Positions 23,806 through 36,373 are shown, counted from the stretch's first letter. The stretch is 64,000 nucleotides of DNA from Druceiella hillmani (GCA_039881145.1 JAYKKI010000039.1:19462001-19526000), one strand, 5' to 3'. Program-made: numbers and translations. Notes: a model not told the origin generated them from the sequence alone.

Positions 23806-24432
23806 TTCAGTGTCTTTCTTAAATTTTCTATTCATGGATGTTCTGTTTGTAATTATGAGACATTTATGATTCGGAAAATGTTGAAAATAAAAATGTTCTG
23901 TTACAAGAAAATAAATTATTTCTCAGTATTCAAGGCCCAAACCAAATTCAAATTAACAATTAACCAAACAATTACGTTGCATATGTAAAATACATCAAAT
24001 AGCTGTTGGTAGCTGGTGACAAATTTTCCTATAAGTATAAAAATAATAAAAAAATTGGGCATTCAATACCTAATATATTTATCGGTATAATAATTTATAA
24101 GTTCGTTCTAAATTATATTCGAAGTTTCAAATTTCCCGTCTTTTTTTACTCGTTTCCTTTCTAAGTGCGTTCCTAATTAATTATTTGTCCAATGGCCAAT
24201 ATCTTCGCCATGCGACCTCTTTAGAGAATAAATAAAATATTCCTGTAAGTTTAATTTTTTTGCATTGCCTAGAATGAAGTGCGTAAAAAAGCATAAAAAC
24301 GTATTAAATTACCAATAATTTTATTCAATATACTAGTATCAGAAAGTTAATAAAAAAATAATAATTACTTGTTTACCTAAAAGTGTCTCCGACATTAGTC
24401 ATTCCTAATTATAATTTTGCCACAACTAAATC

Positions 24433-24720
24433 AATAAATATTGAATATATTTGGCGTTAATTTTGTAGAAATTCATTATTCACAAATAAATGAAACTACG
24501 TGATGTAGTATTATTTCTACTTTCTTTAAGTTCGTTACCACGAATGCTAATAGCACATAGGAATATTTGTTAATAGCCCACCTGAAGATGTTGTAATACA
24601 ACGAAACCTAGGTCGTGGTAAAGAACTTAGTAATACAACGAAACCTAGGTCGTGGTAAAGAACTTAAAGAAAGTAGAAATAATACTACATCACGTAGTTT
24701 CATTTAATTGTGTATACAAA
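24433..24720. mobile_element. Foldback MITE family M, copy 3
   Basis: The left outer end 'ttgaatatatttggcgttaa' is present, followed by 'gaaactacgtgatgtagtat'. The right arm ends in 'catttaattgtgtata'. Inside the right arm, a segment of about 47 bp containing 'aacgaaacctaggtcgtggt' is directly duplicated. This copy shows the full left terminal repeat of the family. Confidence 0.85.
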
Positions 24721-24954
24721 TAAATATATATTTATATTATACATATGCGAATCGAAGAGAGGCATGAATTAAATTAGAAAAAACTTTAATGTATTTTTAG
24801 GCATTATATTTCACAACGTTTATCAATAATTTTCAATAAAATAAACATTGTTTATACAGTGTAACATCAAATAAATCCATATTATATTACTAACGTCAAT
24901 ACAAGACAAAATGTTCACGATACCTGAACTGTCATGTTACTTTCTTTACAAATA

Positions 24955-25115
24955 TTCTCTTTTAGAATCGAATGGATTATACGCACTTACAAACATTTAA
25001 GGATACATTATATTTCTATTAAACTATTTACGTATATTAATTTTTCACGACGTAAATATATCGATTGCTATATCCTTCATGGACGTAAAAACATTATGCA
25101 TGTTTTAAAAAAATA
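24955..25115 (+). mobile_element. Family A repeat fragment (diverged)
   Basis: Weak but ordered matches: 'aaacatttaaggatacatta', 'ttaatttttcacgacgtaaa' and 'tgctatatccttcatggacg', which correspond to the middle of the copy at 42680. Confidence 0.45.
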
Positions 25116-25539
25116 TGAGATCAAGGATGATCGCTACAGCTTTTTTTGTAATCTTCTGGTCACGGTTTCTGAACCCTATTTTTTCTTCTGACTTAGTTCA
25201 GTAGTTCCGGAAATAATGGAGGAGGATGCGCAATGTGACGTATTTTAAGAATATTTTTTAAATATTGAAATTAAAAATGGTGAAAAAAAATTTGGTATTC
25301 GATCGGTCGGTGAAAAATATATATACTTGTATTCAACTAATTTTTCCATATTTGTTATTTTAAAACTATAATATGTCAGTTTTTATCGAACGTTTAATAT
25401 AAAAAGTATCTACTAAGTTTGTTTGTCATTCTGTTCTCAATACAGGTACACGGAGACAGAATTAATATCTACTATTTTAAAATAATACTGTAAAATGATA
25501 ATATAGCATACAATTAGTACCCACGTAAATACAATACCA

Positions 25540-27062
25540 TCGATTTCGATTCATCCCAACGCGTTCGACTATACTCGTAATCATCCAAACATCTTAAATT
25601 ACTCTGATTCGTGACATTGAATCGATAAACGTGTTTCGACTATAAAATATTTTATATCAATGTCGATTACATCTATAAGTTGAAATAATAATTTCACGCG
25701 TAAAAGTATTACAGATATATAAATATCATCGACTTTGTCCGTCCCTACTCATTCGATCGTAATCATCCAAACATATTAACTTTCTCTGATTCGTAGAATT
25801 GAATCAATGAGAGTATTTCAACTGTAGAATAGTTTCTATCAATATCGATTATATCAAGGAAGTTAAATAATAATTTCTTGCGTAAAAGTATTATAGATAT
25901 AAATAACATCGACTTTTTCCGTCCCAACTCATTCGACCGTAATCATCCAAACATATTAACTTTCTCTGATTCGTAGAATTGAATCAATGAGAGTATTTCA
26001 ACTGTAGAATAGTTTCTATCAATATCGATTATATCAAGGAAGTTAAATAATAATTTCTTACGTAAAAGTATTATAGATATAAATATCACCGACTTGTTCC
26101 ATCCCAGCTCGTTCGACTGTAATCATCCAAACATCTTAACTTACTCTGATTCGTGACATTGAATCAACGAACGTGTTTCAACTGTAGAATAGTTACTATC
26201 AATATCGATTACATCAAGGAAATTAAATAATAATTTCTTGTGTAAAAGTATTATAGATATAAATATCACCGACTTGTTCCATCCCAGCTCGTTCGACTGT
26301 AATCATCCAAACATCTTAACTTACTCTGATTCGTGACATTGAATCAACGAACGTGTTTCAACTGTAGAATAGTTACTATCAATATCGATTACATCAAGGA
26401 AATTAAATAATAATTTCTTGTGTAAAAGTATTATAGATATAAATATCACCGACTTGTTCCATCCCAGCTCGTTCGACTGTAATCATCCAAACATCTTAAC
26501 TTACTCTGATTCGTGACATTGAATCAACGAACGTGTTTCAACTGTAGAATAGTTACTATCAATATCGATTACATCAAGGAAATTAAATAATCATTTCTTG
26601 TGTAAAAGTATTATAGATATAAATATCACCGACTTGTTCCATCCCAGGTCGTTCGACTGTAATCATCCAAACATCTTAACTTACTCTGATTCGTGACATT
26701 GAATCAACGAACGTGTTTCAACTGTAGAATAGTCACTATCAATATCGATTACATCAAGGAAATTAAATAATAATTTCTTGTGTAAAAGTATTATAGATAT
26801 AAATATCACCGACTTGTTCCATCCCAGCTCGTTCGACTGTAATCATCCAAACATCTTAACTTACTCTGATTCGTGACATTGAATCAACGAACGTGTTTCA
26901 ACTGTAGAATAGTTACTATCAATATCGATTACATCAAGGAAATTAAATAATAATTTCTTGTGTAAAAGTATTATAGATATAAATATCACCGACTTGTTCC
27001 ATCCCAGCTCGTTCGACTGTAATCATCCAAACATCTCATCTTTCGCTGTTCCGGGGAATTGT
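25540..27062. repeat. 180-bp satellite-like tandem array, about 8.5 copies
   Basis: The anchor 'gtaatcatccaaacat' recurs at about 25578, 25760, 25940, 26120, 26300, 26480, 26660, 26840 and 27020, so the period is 180 bp (182 for the first). Units 2 and 3 form one subtype ('acatattaactttctctgat', 'tgaatcaatgagagtatttc'). Units 4-8 form another ('acatcttaacttactctgat', 'gaatcaacgaacgtgtttca') and are almost identical to each other. The edge units are most diverged, as expected for unequal exchange. The unit is close to nucleosome repeat length. Confidence 0.97.
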
Positions 27063-27239
27063 ATCAATGAGTATGTTTTTTTGTAATTTTTGACCTGAGT
27101 AACGCGGTTTCATTTCTTTTGAGAGCTATTCTCGGGTTGAATATAATGGACACATTTACTGTTAAATGCTACATGAGAGAGGGGGAGAGCGTAGTGTCGA
27201 GAATGAAGAGATACCAAAGTAATTGTTGTACAAAATTAA

Positions 27240-27890
27240 TTATATTTGTATCTCATTATGATTTCCTATTACTGCCAATTATCGTCTAGTCCAGTTACCG
27301 CTGCTCTCGGGAAATTTATCGAAAATCTTTCTTCACTTCTTCTTTATTCAGATATTCGCGTCCATCTGTATACATATGCCTTGTTTTCTCCTCTCGATAT
27401 TCTGTGCTGTGTCGTCCATCTTCTTCTGGCCTCTTCCCTGATGTCATAATACCATCTAGTCATTAGTATTCCTTATTTTCTATCCATATTGTTTCCTTTC
27501 GGTTGTTTTCCTTGCCATCTGTTGTTACACATTCTGGTAGCACGACTTGTTTATCTCCAGTTTGGTTTCATTAGCCTTTTACTTGTATCTTCAGTCTTCG
27601 TTGGTTTCCTTATCCATTTTATAGTCTTCTTATTTTTCAATTTAATATTCATGAGTTTACTTTTCACGTTGTGTTGAATTACTTAAAGTTTATGCTTGTT
27701 TCTTGCAATGTATGACCATGTTCATATATCATATAATAAGACTGGGATTACGTATTGTTGTAGAACTTGTGTTTTCCTTTGTAGTGACACCTTCTATACA
27801 TTTCTTATTCTTCGAATCGTCAGCTGTCCGCATGTTTCTGTCGATTCTAATGGAATAGTTTTTTCAATTTCCAGTCTCAACTGAGTACTT
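27240..27890 (-). pseudogene. RTE-type reverse transcriptase C-terminal remnant (longer)
   Basis: The minus strand reads, across frameshifts, 'VLQQYVIPVLLYD' and TWS (the family's VLPxxxYGxETW), 'HNVKSKLMNIKLKNKKTIKW' with IRKPTKTEDT (MERxMLxxxLxDRxxNxxIRxxTKVxD), then GRGQKKMDDTAQNI and KQGICIQMDAN (GRGQKKxxDDxxxxxG). It is the longest non-LTR protein fragment on this strand but has many stops. Frames on the + strand over it are shadows. Confidence 0.75.
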
Positions 27891-28479
27891 CATCAGCTCC
27901 AATGTTGTGGCTAATATGTCAAAATAATTTTATCACTGAAATCCATAAACAAAAATTTTACCGACCGTCAATCATATTGACGCTGAGCCGTTAGATGGTA
28001 GCATTGCTGTTTTGTGTATATAATTTTAATAATTATTTAATTTGCAAAAACAATAGCAATAATACATTTTTTAGTTGTGGATGCCGGTAGAGCAAGCAAT
28101 TATCTATAAAATGATATATAATTTATGTGGATTAGTTGTGAGGTTTTTTCTAAAAAGGGAGAGTAACATCTTAACCTTAGAGTATTAATATATATGATGA
28201 TGATGATGATGATGATGATTATCCTCAATCGTTCGCTTTGATCTTATCAAAAAACTGACCAAGTACATACACTAACTTGCATAAATATGAGTTTTGTAGT
28301 TGTTATACAATTGTTAATACAAATTTATTGAAATCATTTTAATTAAACTTTCGAATTTCATGCTAGTATCGACTTTTAATTATCCGGTTGAAACATAACT
28401 GCGAAGTATAAAATCGCGAAAACGGAACTTAAAAATGACAAGTGGTATGTACAGTGATATAATGGTAATGTCCAATCAT
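27891..28479. other. Intronic AT-rich sequence with an (ATG)n microsatellite
   Basis: A trinucleotide run (atg/gat) lies at 28194-28219. A short inverted pair, 'gaccgtcaatcatattgacgc', occurs near 27963. Nothing coding. Confidence 0.6.
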
Positions 28480-28697
28480 ACCCCATACAAAAAGTGCGCG
28501 TAAAAACTGCTATTCACTTTTTTTTGTATGCGGGTGTACTTTAAATAAACCATTTTTCCACTATCCGTCGACACATCAACTTGCAAAATTTCAAGCTCAT
28601 AAAACTGGTGAAATTATGAAGCTGCGATGGATGGACATACTGATGGATGTGACGGAGTTAAAAGGGTTCCTAGTGGCACTTCGAAACCCTAAAAAGA
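28480..28697 (+). mobile_element. Dispersed repeat fragment ending in 'gaaaccctaaaaag'
   Basis: Features shared with common lepidopteran elements are 'agtgcgcgtaaaaact', 'gcatgatg'-like spacing before 'ggatggacatactgatggat', and the end 'aaagggttcctagtggcact' then 'tcgaaaccctaaaaag'. It resembles the reverse complement of the leading block at 16621-16765. Confidence 0.55.
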
Positions 28698-29409
28698 ACC
28701 AATAATTTTAAGTAAAGTACAAACTAAACGGAAATAGTTTTCTTCCGATCTTCATACTTTTCTGAGAGAAAAACGTCTAGTTCCACTTTATTTCCCATGC
28801 GCTTATTTAACACTTCCTAATTTGTTTATTAATGAAAAACTCACAAAAAAATTATGTAAAAACGTAACCGAGTCAAAATAAACTTTTTAAATTGGTTATT
28901 TGTGTTTTTTTTAATAAATGGCTTGTGACGCGCAACATGTCTGTACTTGAAAGGTTGTAAAATACAACTATGTAATGTGTTTTTTTTGCAGAAATTAAAC
29001 ATCAACTCAATATAGTTCAAGCACGAAAATATTCGGCCAATCTTAAACAATAAAGAGATCTTCTTTTCTTTTGGATTTCTACCGTCATTGAGAATATAAG
29101 TGATTTTTTTCACAGAATCATATAAAATTATTTCTAGCCATTAGAACGCTCATTGTTCTTTGGGTATACTTTGTGAATAATTGCAGCAATAGACCGCCCA
29201 TCTACAGCAAGCAACGCCTTGTTATCTCCAAAGTTTAGTTTCCCCAACTACGTAACATCCATTTTCGGCTTTTCACAGCTAATCAACAATACTGTTTAAT
29301 TGCAAAAATAGGTAAATTCAGCACAAAATCAGCCAGTCTAAACACTTAATACCCATTAGTTATTAAAAATATATCTACCCACAAAATCATAATAAACATG
29401 TATAAGTAA

Positions 29410-29523
29410 GTCCCAAGTAAAAATGTCCCTAGCCCCAACCCGACCGACCATTCCACAAAACTCACCGTCCCAAGTAAAAATGTCCCTAGCCCCAACCCGA
29501 CCAACCATTCCACAAAACTCACC
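29410..29523. repeat. 57-bp direct duplication
   Basis: Two tandem units start at 29410 and 29467 ('gtcccaagtaaaaatgtccc', 'tagccccaacccgacc', 'attccacaaaactcacc'). They differ at one base (g/a after 'cgacc'). Near identity indicates a recent event. Confidence 0.95.
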
Positions 29524-29599
29524 GATTTTACGATATTTGTTAAAAAGTTCGTTCAAATCAAATTATATTTTTATAAATGTAAATTTTATAGCCACAATT

Positions 29600-29830
29600 A
29601 AAGTCGATCGGGGAGACGAAATAAATCACCAATATGGCGGGCGGGAGCGCGCGTGCCAGTCGCCGCCATGACATTTAATTATTTGTCTTTTTCCATTTCA
29701 ATTCCGTGTCTATGGTAATGCCGTTTGTCAATGTGACATAGACGATTGTGGCTACCGGTTATCGTCGTGCACGATATTTAATTAACGCCTGACGTTTGAC
29801 GCTCTAGATGTGGTCGGATCACTTCAGACA
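29600..29830. promoter_or_regulatory. GC-rich block with inverted YY1/PHO-type cores, candidate regulatory element
   Basis: ATGGCGG at 29634-29640 and CCGCCAT at 29663-29669 are exact inverted copies, 22 bp apart, around a GC-rich centre ('gcgggagcgcgcgtgccagt'). The CCAT core preceded by GCCG is the known YY1/Pleiohomeotic recognition type. AT-rich homeodomain-like words ('acatttaattatttg', 'gatatttaattaacg') follow. Base composition differs sharply from the rest of the intron. No peptide is recognisable. Enhancer or Polycomb response element is an inference. Confidence 0.35.
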
Positions 29831-31003
29831 CGCTTGATATAAATGTATGAGTAAAAATAAATCTATGAATAAAATATACGGCTAATTGTGTCCCAATTTT
29901 TGTTACTTATAAACAAAGCTTTGTCGTATATTAAGTAAAATTTTATAATAAGATGTATATATTACATATCATCCTTTTTCATGAAACTGGAATTATGAAC
30001 ATTTGATACCTCTTGGGGAAAACACTCATAAAGTTTCTATTTTGTGATTTGTCATAGCCTAATGAATAAATATATTGAGAAAAAGGGGTTTTCTTAATGA
30101 TGCGTTAAAATAACGTTATAATAATTTCAAAAACAACTAATGCCATCTATCGCTTTGGCCGATGTCTCAGACTTCTTGCGTAGTACAAGCGTAATTTATT
30201 TTTTTCTTTATTGGACTTAAAAAAATAATCATTTTCAAATTTAAAAATAAATCGCTGCCCTTAATTATGACAAAAGGAATATTAAAAAATAAAGTGTGCC
30301 AGATATAGCCAGAATCATGCCTGTAAGTTGAGTTGAGATGGGCGTTATCTGCAGGTATCGAAACAGGTCAGTAAAATCGGTATGTCAGTTTATTCGAGAC
30401 AAGTCAGTAAAAGTCAGTTTTTTTGTAAAATTTTCAGTATTTTTCCAAACTAAACTAATACTTTTGAATTTTCAGTCATGATTTGAGTGCTAATATTAAT
30501 GCTTTATACATTGATCTTAGCAACAACATATATCGAAGCGTGATGATTGCGAAAAAAAGTAGGTTTCCTGTTTTTTCCAAATCAATATGTAGTTTTTTAT
30601 TTACACTTTTTAACTACTTTTTAAACTACAATCTTGTGATATGTTAATCGTGTGGTTAAGATAATATTTTACTAACATAGTTTATAATGTGGGGAAATGT
30701 GAATTCAACTATGATTGACTTAAAAAACAAAAATGGATAGAAAACTACACCTAAAAACTCTATTGAAATCGGTCAGTAAAAGTTAGTATGTTTAAACAAT
30801 GAACCAATTTCAGTGAAACTTAAAAAGTTGTGGCTTATTAATTTTTAGAAATTTTGACATACAACAAGTTTACATATATGTTTTTAGAAGTATTAAAAAA
30901 GGCCGTAGTAATATTCCCGTAGTAAATAGCCCTTTTACACATGACAGTTTTGAGGCCTTGTTATACAAAGGATACAGTGTATGGTTAATTCACTAAGGTC
31001 ATT
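29831..31003. other. Intronic AT-rich sequence, nothing recognised
   Basis: A repeated word pair 'ggtcagtaaaa' / 'aagtcagtaaaagtcagt' occurs near 30366-30418 and 30772, suggesting a decayed repeat. No coding signal. Confidence 0.4.
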
Positions 31004-31140
31004 GAATATATTTGGCGTTAATTTTATAGAAATTCATTATTCACAATTAAATGAAACTACGTGATGTAGTGTTATTTCTACATCATTAAAGTAGAAATAA
31101 TAAATAAAGAAGAAATAATACACATCACGAAGTTTCATTT
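31004..31140. mobile_element. Foldback MITE family M, copy 4 (internally deleted)
   Basis: The complete left terminal repeat ('ttgaatatatttggcgttaa', 'aaactacgtgatgtagtgtt') runs almost straight into a short right arm, 'aaataatacacatcacgaag' and 'tttcatttag'. The 'cctaggtttcgttgtattac' core is absent, so this is a short deletion derivative. Confidence 0.8.
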
Positions 31141-31710
31141 AGTGTCTATATTAATTTCATAAAACAAAACATACCAATGCTATGTGCCCGAAATAATTTG
31201 AAATTAACGTTTTTACCAAACTCAAAGTCCATTTTTTTAATTAGATATATTATGTTGTATAGATCATTTTAAATGTTAATTTAATTCGTTAACGCTTTTC
31301 TTTCCATAGAATTGCTCAGTCCATGCGAAAAAGGGCAATTCACATTTTCTCATAAATTGCATTTTCTCTTTTTAATGAAAATGCAAATTTTACGTGGATG
31401 AATCTAAAATAGTAACTTCGACAAATAGACGTAAGGTGACAACCACACATCATTGAAATAAGATGACCAAGAATAAATGTTTCTTTGATCTATGGTCACA
31501 GCAAAATTATAAAAGCACACAGTTTAACTACGGAGCCATAATAATATCTCATTATGACAATTATTTTTAATGTATTTATCAGGGATATGCGAATATTATT
31601 CGACTGAAATCGAATTGAATAATAAAATTATATTCGAATAATTTCAATATCTATGAATTTAACGATATATAAACATTGATATTCGTAAATATTCAAGTAT
31701 TTAAAAACTA
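31141..31710. other. Intronic sequence with an 'attcgaata'-rich block
   Basis: 31575-31705 contains repeated 'gaatattattcgactgaaat', 'ttatattcgaataatttc' and 'gatattcgtaaatattcaag' words, similar to 6525-6600. It is possibly a decayed element end. No gene. Confidence 0.4.
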
Positions 31711-32310
31711 AGGTTACCATCCGTTCTCCTTTCCCCGGAAAATGTCCTCTGAAAAGTACCGTCCTGGGGATATTTTAAAGTATCTGGGGTTTTAAAGAAT
31801 GTAGTTTTCTGTTATAAGCATATTAATTTAATTGGTGGACTAACGAGAGAAATAAATCATAATGAGGGAATGTATCTTAAATTGTTAAGACTAAATATAA
31901 ATTTAAAATGACTTACCTGGAATTTTATAACCCGTAGGAGTTTGTTTACTGTGATTTCGGTTTTAAAATTAGTTACTATTTGTCTGACCTGGTGATTTAA
32001 GTTTCAGAGTTTAAATTAAGGATATAGATTATATTAAGGATATATATTAACAAAATTTTTTATTCAATAGATGATTGAAACATTGTAGTTTTACATATTT
32101 AATAAAATCTATAATTTTTTGTTTGTAATCGGTGAGATAAATAAAACTTCATTAAGAAACAATATTCTAGATTAGTATTATATGATTAGTTCTGTTTCAT
32201 TTTAATATAATATGAATTTTTCTTAAACGATTTACGTGTTGGCGGTTACGAAAAAAATGTGCGGGTTTTTAGTTCACAATTTCTTGTTCTCCAAAAGTTA
32301 TAATATACAA
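31711..32310 (+). mobile_element. TIR element, family C copy 2
   Basis: It starts with 'aggttaccatccgttctcct' and 'ttccccggaaaatgtcctc', continues 'atgtatcttaaattgttaag' and 'tggtgatttaagtttcagag', and reaches 'cgggtttttagttcacaatt'. Its right end is blurred by the adjoining duplication at 32283. Confidence 0.75.
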
Positions 32311-32500
32311 GTGTTTTATTTGGATCATTTCACCGTTACCCATAGAAAAATAGGCTAATCTGCTAAATAAAATAGGCTAATCTATTTCTATTCTAAAATA
32401 GGCTAATCTATTTCTTATTCTCCAAAAGTTATAATATATGTGTTTTATTTGGATCATTTCACCGTTACCCATAGGCCAATAGGCTAATCTGATTTGACGT
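32283..32500. repeat. Imperfect direct duplication of about 134 bp
   Basis: 'ttctccaaaagttataatat' followed by 'gtgttttatttggatcattt' and 'caccgttacccatag' occurs at about 32287 and again at about 32420. 'aaaataggctaatct' is further repeated between them. Confidence 0.85.
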
Positions 32501-33099
32501 ACAGTAGTGCGATCCCATTCATATCTATATTGTACCCACTCATCTATAATATAAGCTTAGAATTTCCATAGTTAATAACTATTGTTTTTCATGATTTTCG
32601 TAATTCGACGTTTTATTCTTCTGTTTGTGTTGTTCGATATTTAAATGTGTGTGTGAAATTTTAATATCTGCGGACTCACTAGCTGGAACCACATCATCTT
32701 TTTGTAGAAAGTCAGTGGTTCTACATGTTACGATAAAAATCGTCGGTTTGATATTAACTGTGAAAAAAGACAAGTATTAGAAATTTTCCGTAGATGAATA
32801 AGTGTCTTTTGTGATAAAAATCTTAAAACTTTGTCAAAACTTTTGTCGATTGAAATATGAGGACTCTCAAAGCCTCGAAATATGTTTATTTACAAATGTA
32901 ATTTTCGTTTACTTTTTGTTCACTCTTCTTTTTCCTTGTTTTTTCTTAATTCATCATTGTGTTCTTTTTCAAGTTTAATTTTTTTCTTGTAATATTGATA
33001 CTGTTTTGATTAAAGCGTTAGCTGTTTTTTACTTTTTTTTATTACAAACAAACCTTTTCGAGTTCTTATGATCCTTCTACAAAACTTATGAATTTTTTA
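32501..33099. other. Intronic AT-rich sequence, nothing recognised
   Basis: T-rich, with no gene or recognised element. Confidence 0.4.
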
Positions 33100-33800
33100 A
33101 AGTGTTTCACTTGTTTGGACGCGATGAAAGAAAATGACGAAATCTAATTTCGTGCAACTTTTTTTTATGTAACGTTTAGTTGTAACGTTCGAATGTAACG
33201 AATATATCGCAAGAAGGACGGGAAATAAGTACTTAGCTAACAACCGAGAGAGATAGATGAACACAATAAAATAAGACAAGAAGTACACGCATGCGTGAAA
33301 ATAAACAAAAATGGCGCTCACTACTGCTGACAGCTGTTTTGTATGTTATGTGTGTCAAAAGTAAACTGTCAAAAAGTAAACTGTCATTTTATTTATCTAT
33401 TTATGTTTGATTTATTACTAATTTTGGCATATACTTTACACATTACAAAACTAACAACATAAATACTTAATTTATTTATAAATGAATCCGCATACATAGT
33501 TGTCGCAAATATAATTTATAACAAGAATAATACATCTCAACTTCCTTCAGCTGAATTTAGCCGCGTTCTGGTACTGACATCGTGGCTATTTTTAATTGAC
33601 AATTGTTTATGTAATTTCACGTCAAGATTTTTCGATGTTTACGTCGATTTGTAATGACATTTTATTATTTTTTCTAAATGTAAAGTATTAACGTCTTCTT
33701 ATACGAATTTTAAGATTTTTATTTATTAATTCATGTTTATTATTTTCTCTCTCTCTCTTTTTCTCTCTCTATCTCTCTGCTGTTTTACTCCTTACCCCTA
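33100..33800 (-). mobile_element. Interspersed repeat family B, copy 3 (inverted)
   Basis: The order is reversed relative to copies 1 and 2: 'atatatcgcaagaaggacgg', 'acacgcatgcgtgaaaataa', 'aaaaatggcgctcactactg', 'cttccttcagctgaatttag', 'ttttaattgacaattgttta' and a 'ctctctctctctt' run at 33746-33780. The 'caactcagtacacg' end is missing. Confidence 0.75.
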
Positions 33801-35689
33801 GAACACGTGAAATCCACGACGCTCCAGGGAAAATTGGTGACGCTCTGGAGAAAAATGTTCGTGCTTGCCTGAAAACTTTTACACCTGGGCTTGTTCACGT
33901 AGTGGCTGATGCACAGTGATCACAGTCTTACAATAAACGTCAAAATTTTATTTTATTTAGTAATCACATAAATACTCAGTAAATAAATCGACGTGTACAT
34001 CAAAGTGTCATGGTGTAACCGACCTTAAGGACTCTATTTTGACATTTTTATACTGGACAAAAAGACGATATCTTTTTGTTATGAAATTTTACGAATACTT
34101 CCCATTTTATTATTCGTTTATTAAATATAAAGCACATCTACGTACGTAACTTAATTTCTACATTCTAACAGTTTGAGCATATGACCAAAGTGCTTTTGTT
34201 TGTCACGAGTGTATTTCAAGAGAACGTAAAATATTTAAGTAAAATGTATTAACTTCAAGAGGTTTTAATCTAGTCCTGCACTTTTGCCGAATTTCGAGTA
34301 CATCCTAATATAAATGCATTTTTGCTCTTTCGTATCTAGTGATCTATAAAATTTCATGCTTCTAAATAACATCTTTTAGAGTCAATCGCGAGGTACAGCA
34401 TGAGGATTTCTAGCCAATATTTATCATGTAAAGACAGTATTACCATAATATTGGATCTCTTCAAGTCTTCTACCATTCCCAAATCAGCAACACGTATTCC
34501 TCTAAATATATTTTATGCGTATTGAAAACGACTAGAAAGACCATACAAACCAGAGCAATATGTACACACACACAGTTCAAGAGTTATCACGAATACTCCA
34601 TCGAAACAATGTACTTGTGAATGTTTTCTCAACGTGAACATGAACGGACAACGTTTTTGTCACCGCGACTTTCGTGTCACCGTCTTGTCACTGTGACATC
34701 GAACAAATATGCGTTGATTTTGTCACCGTAATGATATTTGTACTTTCGACGAGTGCGCTGCGATGATAATTTCAGCGACAAACAACACCATATTTCAAAA
34801 AAACAACGAAAGCGCAAGTGGACTGATTGTGGAAAAGTGTCACGAATTATATTTCAAATTATTTCTCCTGCTTTTATTAACGTCTTTTTAATTAAATATG
34901 TATCATTGATAAGTTTTAAGGTTAGATTACACATCATGGTTTTCGTCGTGATTTACGAGAAGAGTAATGAAGTTTGTAAACAAAAATATAAGATGAAAAT
35001 GGAGTTAAATCATTAGAGATGTAGCATATGTTCACGTAAGGCAAATAGAGATGTGTGTAATGATAATCAAGAAATGAAAATAATAAATAAAACACGTCGG
35101 GTTCTGACAACTTTTGCCCTACACTAAACTCGCCCGCCCACGCGTGCAGCGAGTTAAATTGTTCGGATGTGAGAGACGCGCTTAACTGGCCGAAAAAATA
35201 GAACGCAATTATATTTTATCTACTTAATCCTTAACTTATTACTTAACTGTTAAATTACTACCCAAATAGTGATAAGGACTTAACCCGCCATATTCGCAAG
35301 TTAATTCGCTACTTAACTAAACCACGTGTAAATATTGCCTTTATTCTTGTCCACAGTCCTATCTGAACTTTTTTGTTGTTTTTTAAAATGTATTGCAAAA
35401 GGTAAAAAAACGGTTAATCTTAATAAGTGTTTAGAGATTTGTTTACCTCTAATATTTTTTTCATTATTTAATATTTAAAATGATTTAACGACATTTGTAC
35501 TAAACAAACAGTCTTAACAATGTTGTCAGAAAAATTGTTTAACAACTGTTAACATATTTACGATAGTAAAATTTAAATAAGCGTACTGTGGTGTGGGAAA
35601 GAATTTCCCAAAAATAAAGACGTTACTAATTAATTTTACGCAGAACAAGGCAATAACCCCAGACAGTAGAAACATTTTATTTCTAAGGT
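33801..35689. other. Intronic sequence with a TGTCACCG word cluster, no gene
   Basis: Between 34658 and 34731 the word tgtcaccg occurs three times, plus 'tgtcactgtgaca'. 35100-35190 is modestly GC-rich ('aaactcgcccgcccacgcgt'). Open frames here are short and match nothing I know. Confidence 0.4.
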
Positions 35690-36215
35690 TCCGTACCTTA
35701 AAAAAAAGGAACTCTTATAAGATCACTTCATTGTCCGTTTGTCTGTCTGTCAAGACTCCTTTTCCCAGGAACACGTGGAGGTATCTAGTTGAAATTAATA
35801 TCCAATACTTAGATCTATGGTCCCTTGGGGCTGTAAATAATCAAGCTTCTAAGTCAACGCAATCGAGAAGACCCTAAAAATAAGACCATTTATGCCACAT
35901 ATTTTGACACTCGCAAAAATAAATCAAAACCTATGGGGTACTTGCCGTTGACCTAGAATCATACAATTTGGCACGAAGCAAGATCTCACAACACAAGTAA
36001 AGGAAAAAATCGTTAATTTGTGATTATATCACATAAAAAAATATTTTATTAAATATACGCCTATAAAAGATACGTTAGGCAATATATTTTCGTTCTAAAA
36101 ATAAATATTTTTTAAATAGTTTATAAGGAATATTATATACCGTTAAATGTTTAAAACCATGTGTACGGAACCTCTCGTTGTGCAAATTCAACTCGTACTT
36201 GACAGGGTTTTTAAC
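35690..36215 (-). mobile_element. Family A dispersed repeat, near full length (inverted)
   Basis: It starts (as its 3' end) with 'aaggttccgtaccttaaaaa' and 'tccgtttgtctgtctgtcaa', continues 'cttgccgttgacctagaatc' and 'ggcaatatattttcgttct', and ends with 'tgtacggaacctctcgttgt' and 'caactcgtacttgacaggg'. It is the inverted counterpart of 5108-5590. Confidence 0.85.
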
Positions 36216-36373
36216 CATAGGTAAATAAACACAATATTATCATACATTTGTTCATCTGAACGGTCGATATGTCTGCATGATTTATACCGAGTAGCGATAA
36301 ATGACATTAAGATTACTACATAGGTGACACTTCACCAAGGGATTATTTATAACAAAACTTAAACTATATATAC

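Noticed and set aside
34738..35016. 92-codon open frame, basic N-terminus
   Set aside because: No motif, no splice context and AT-driven composition; not supported as a gene.
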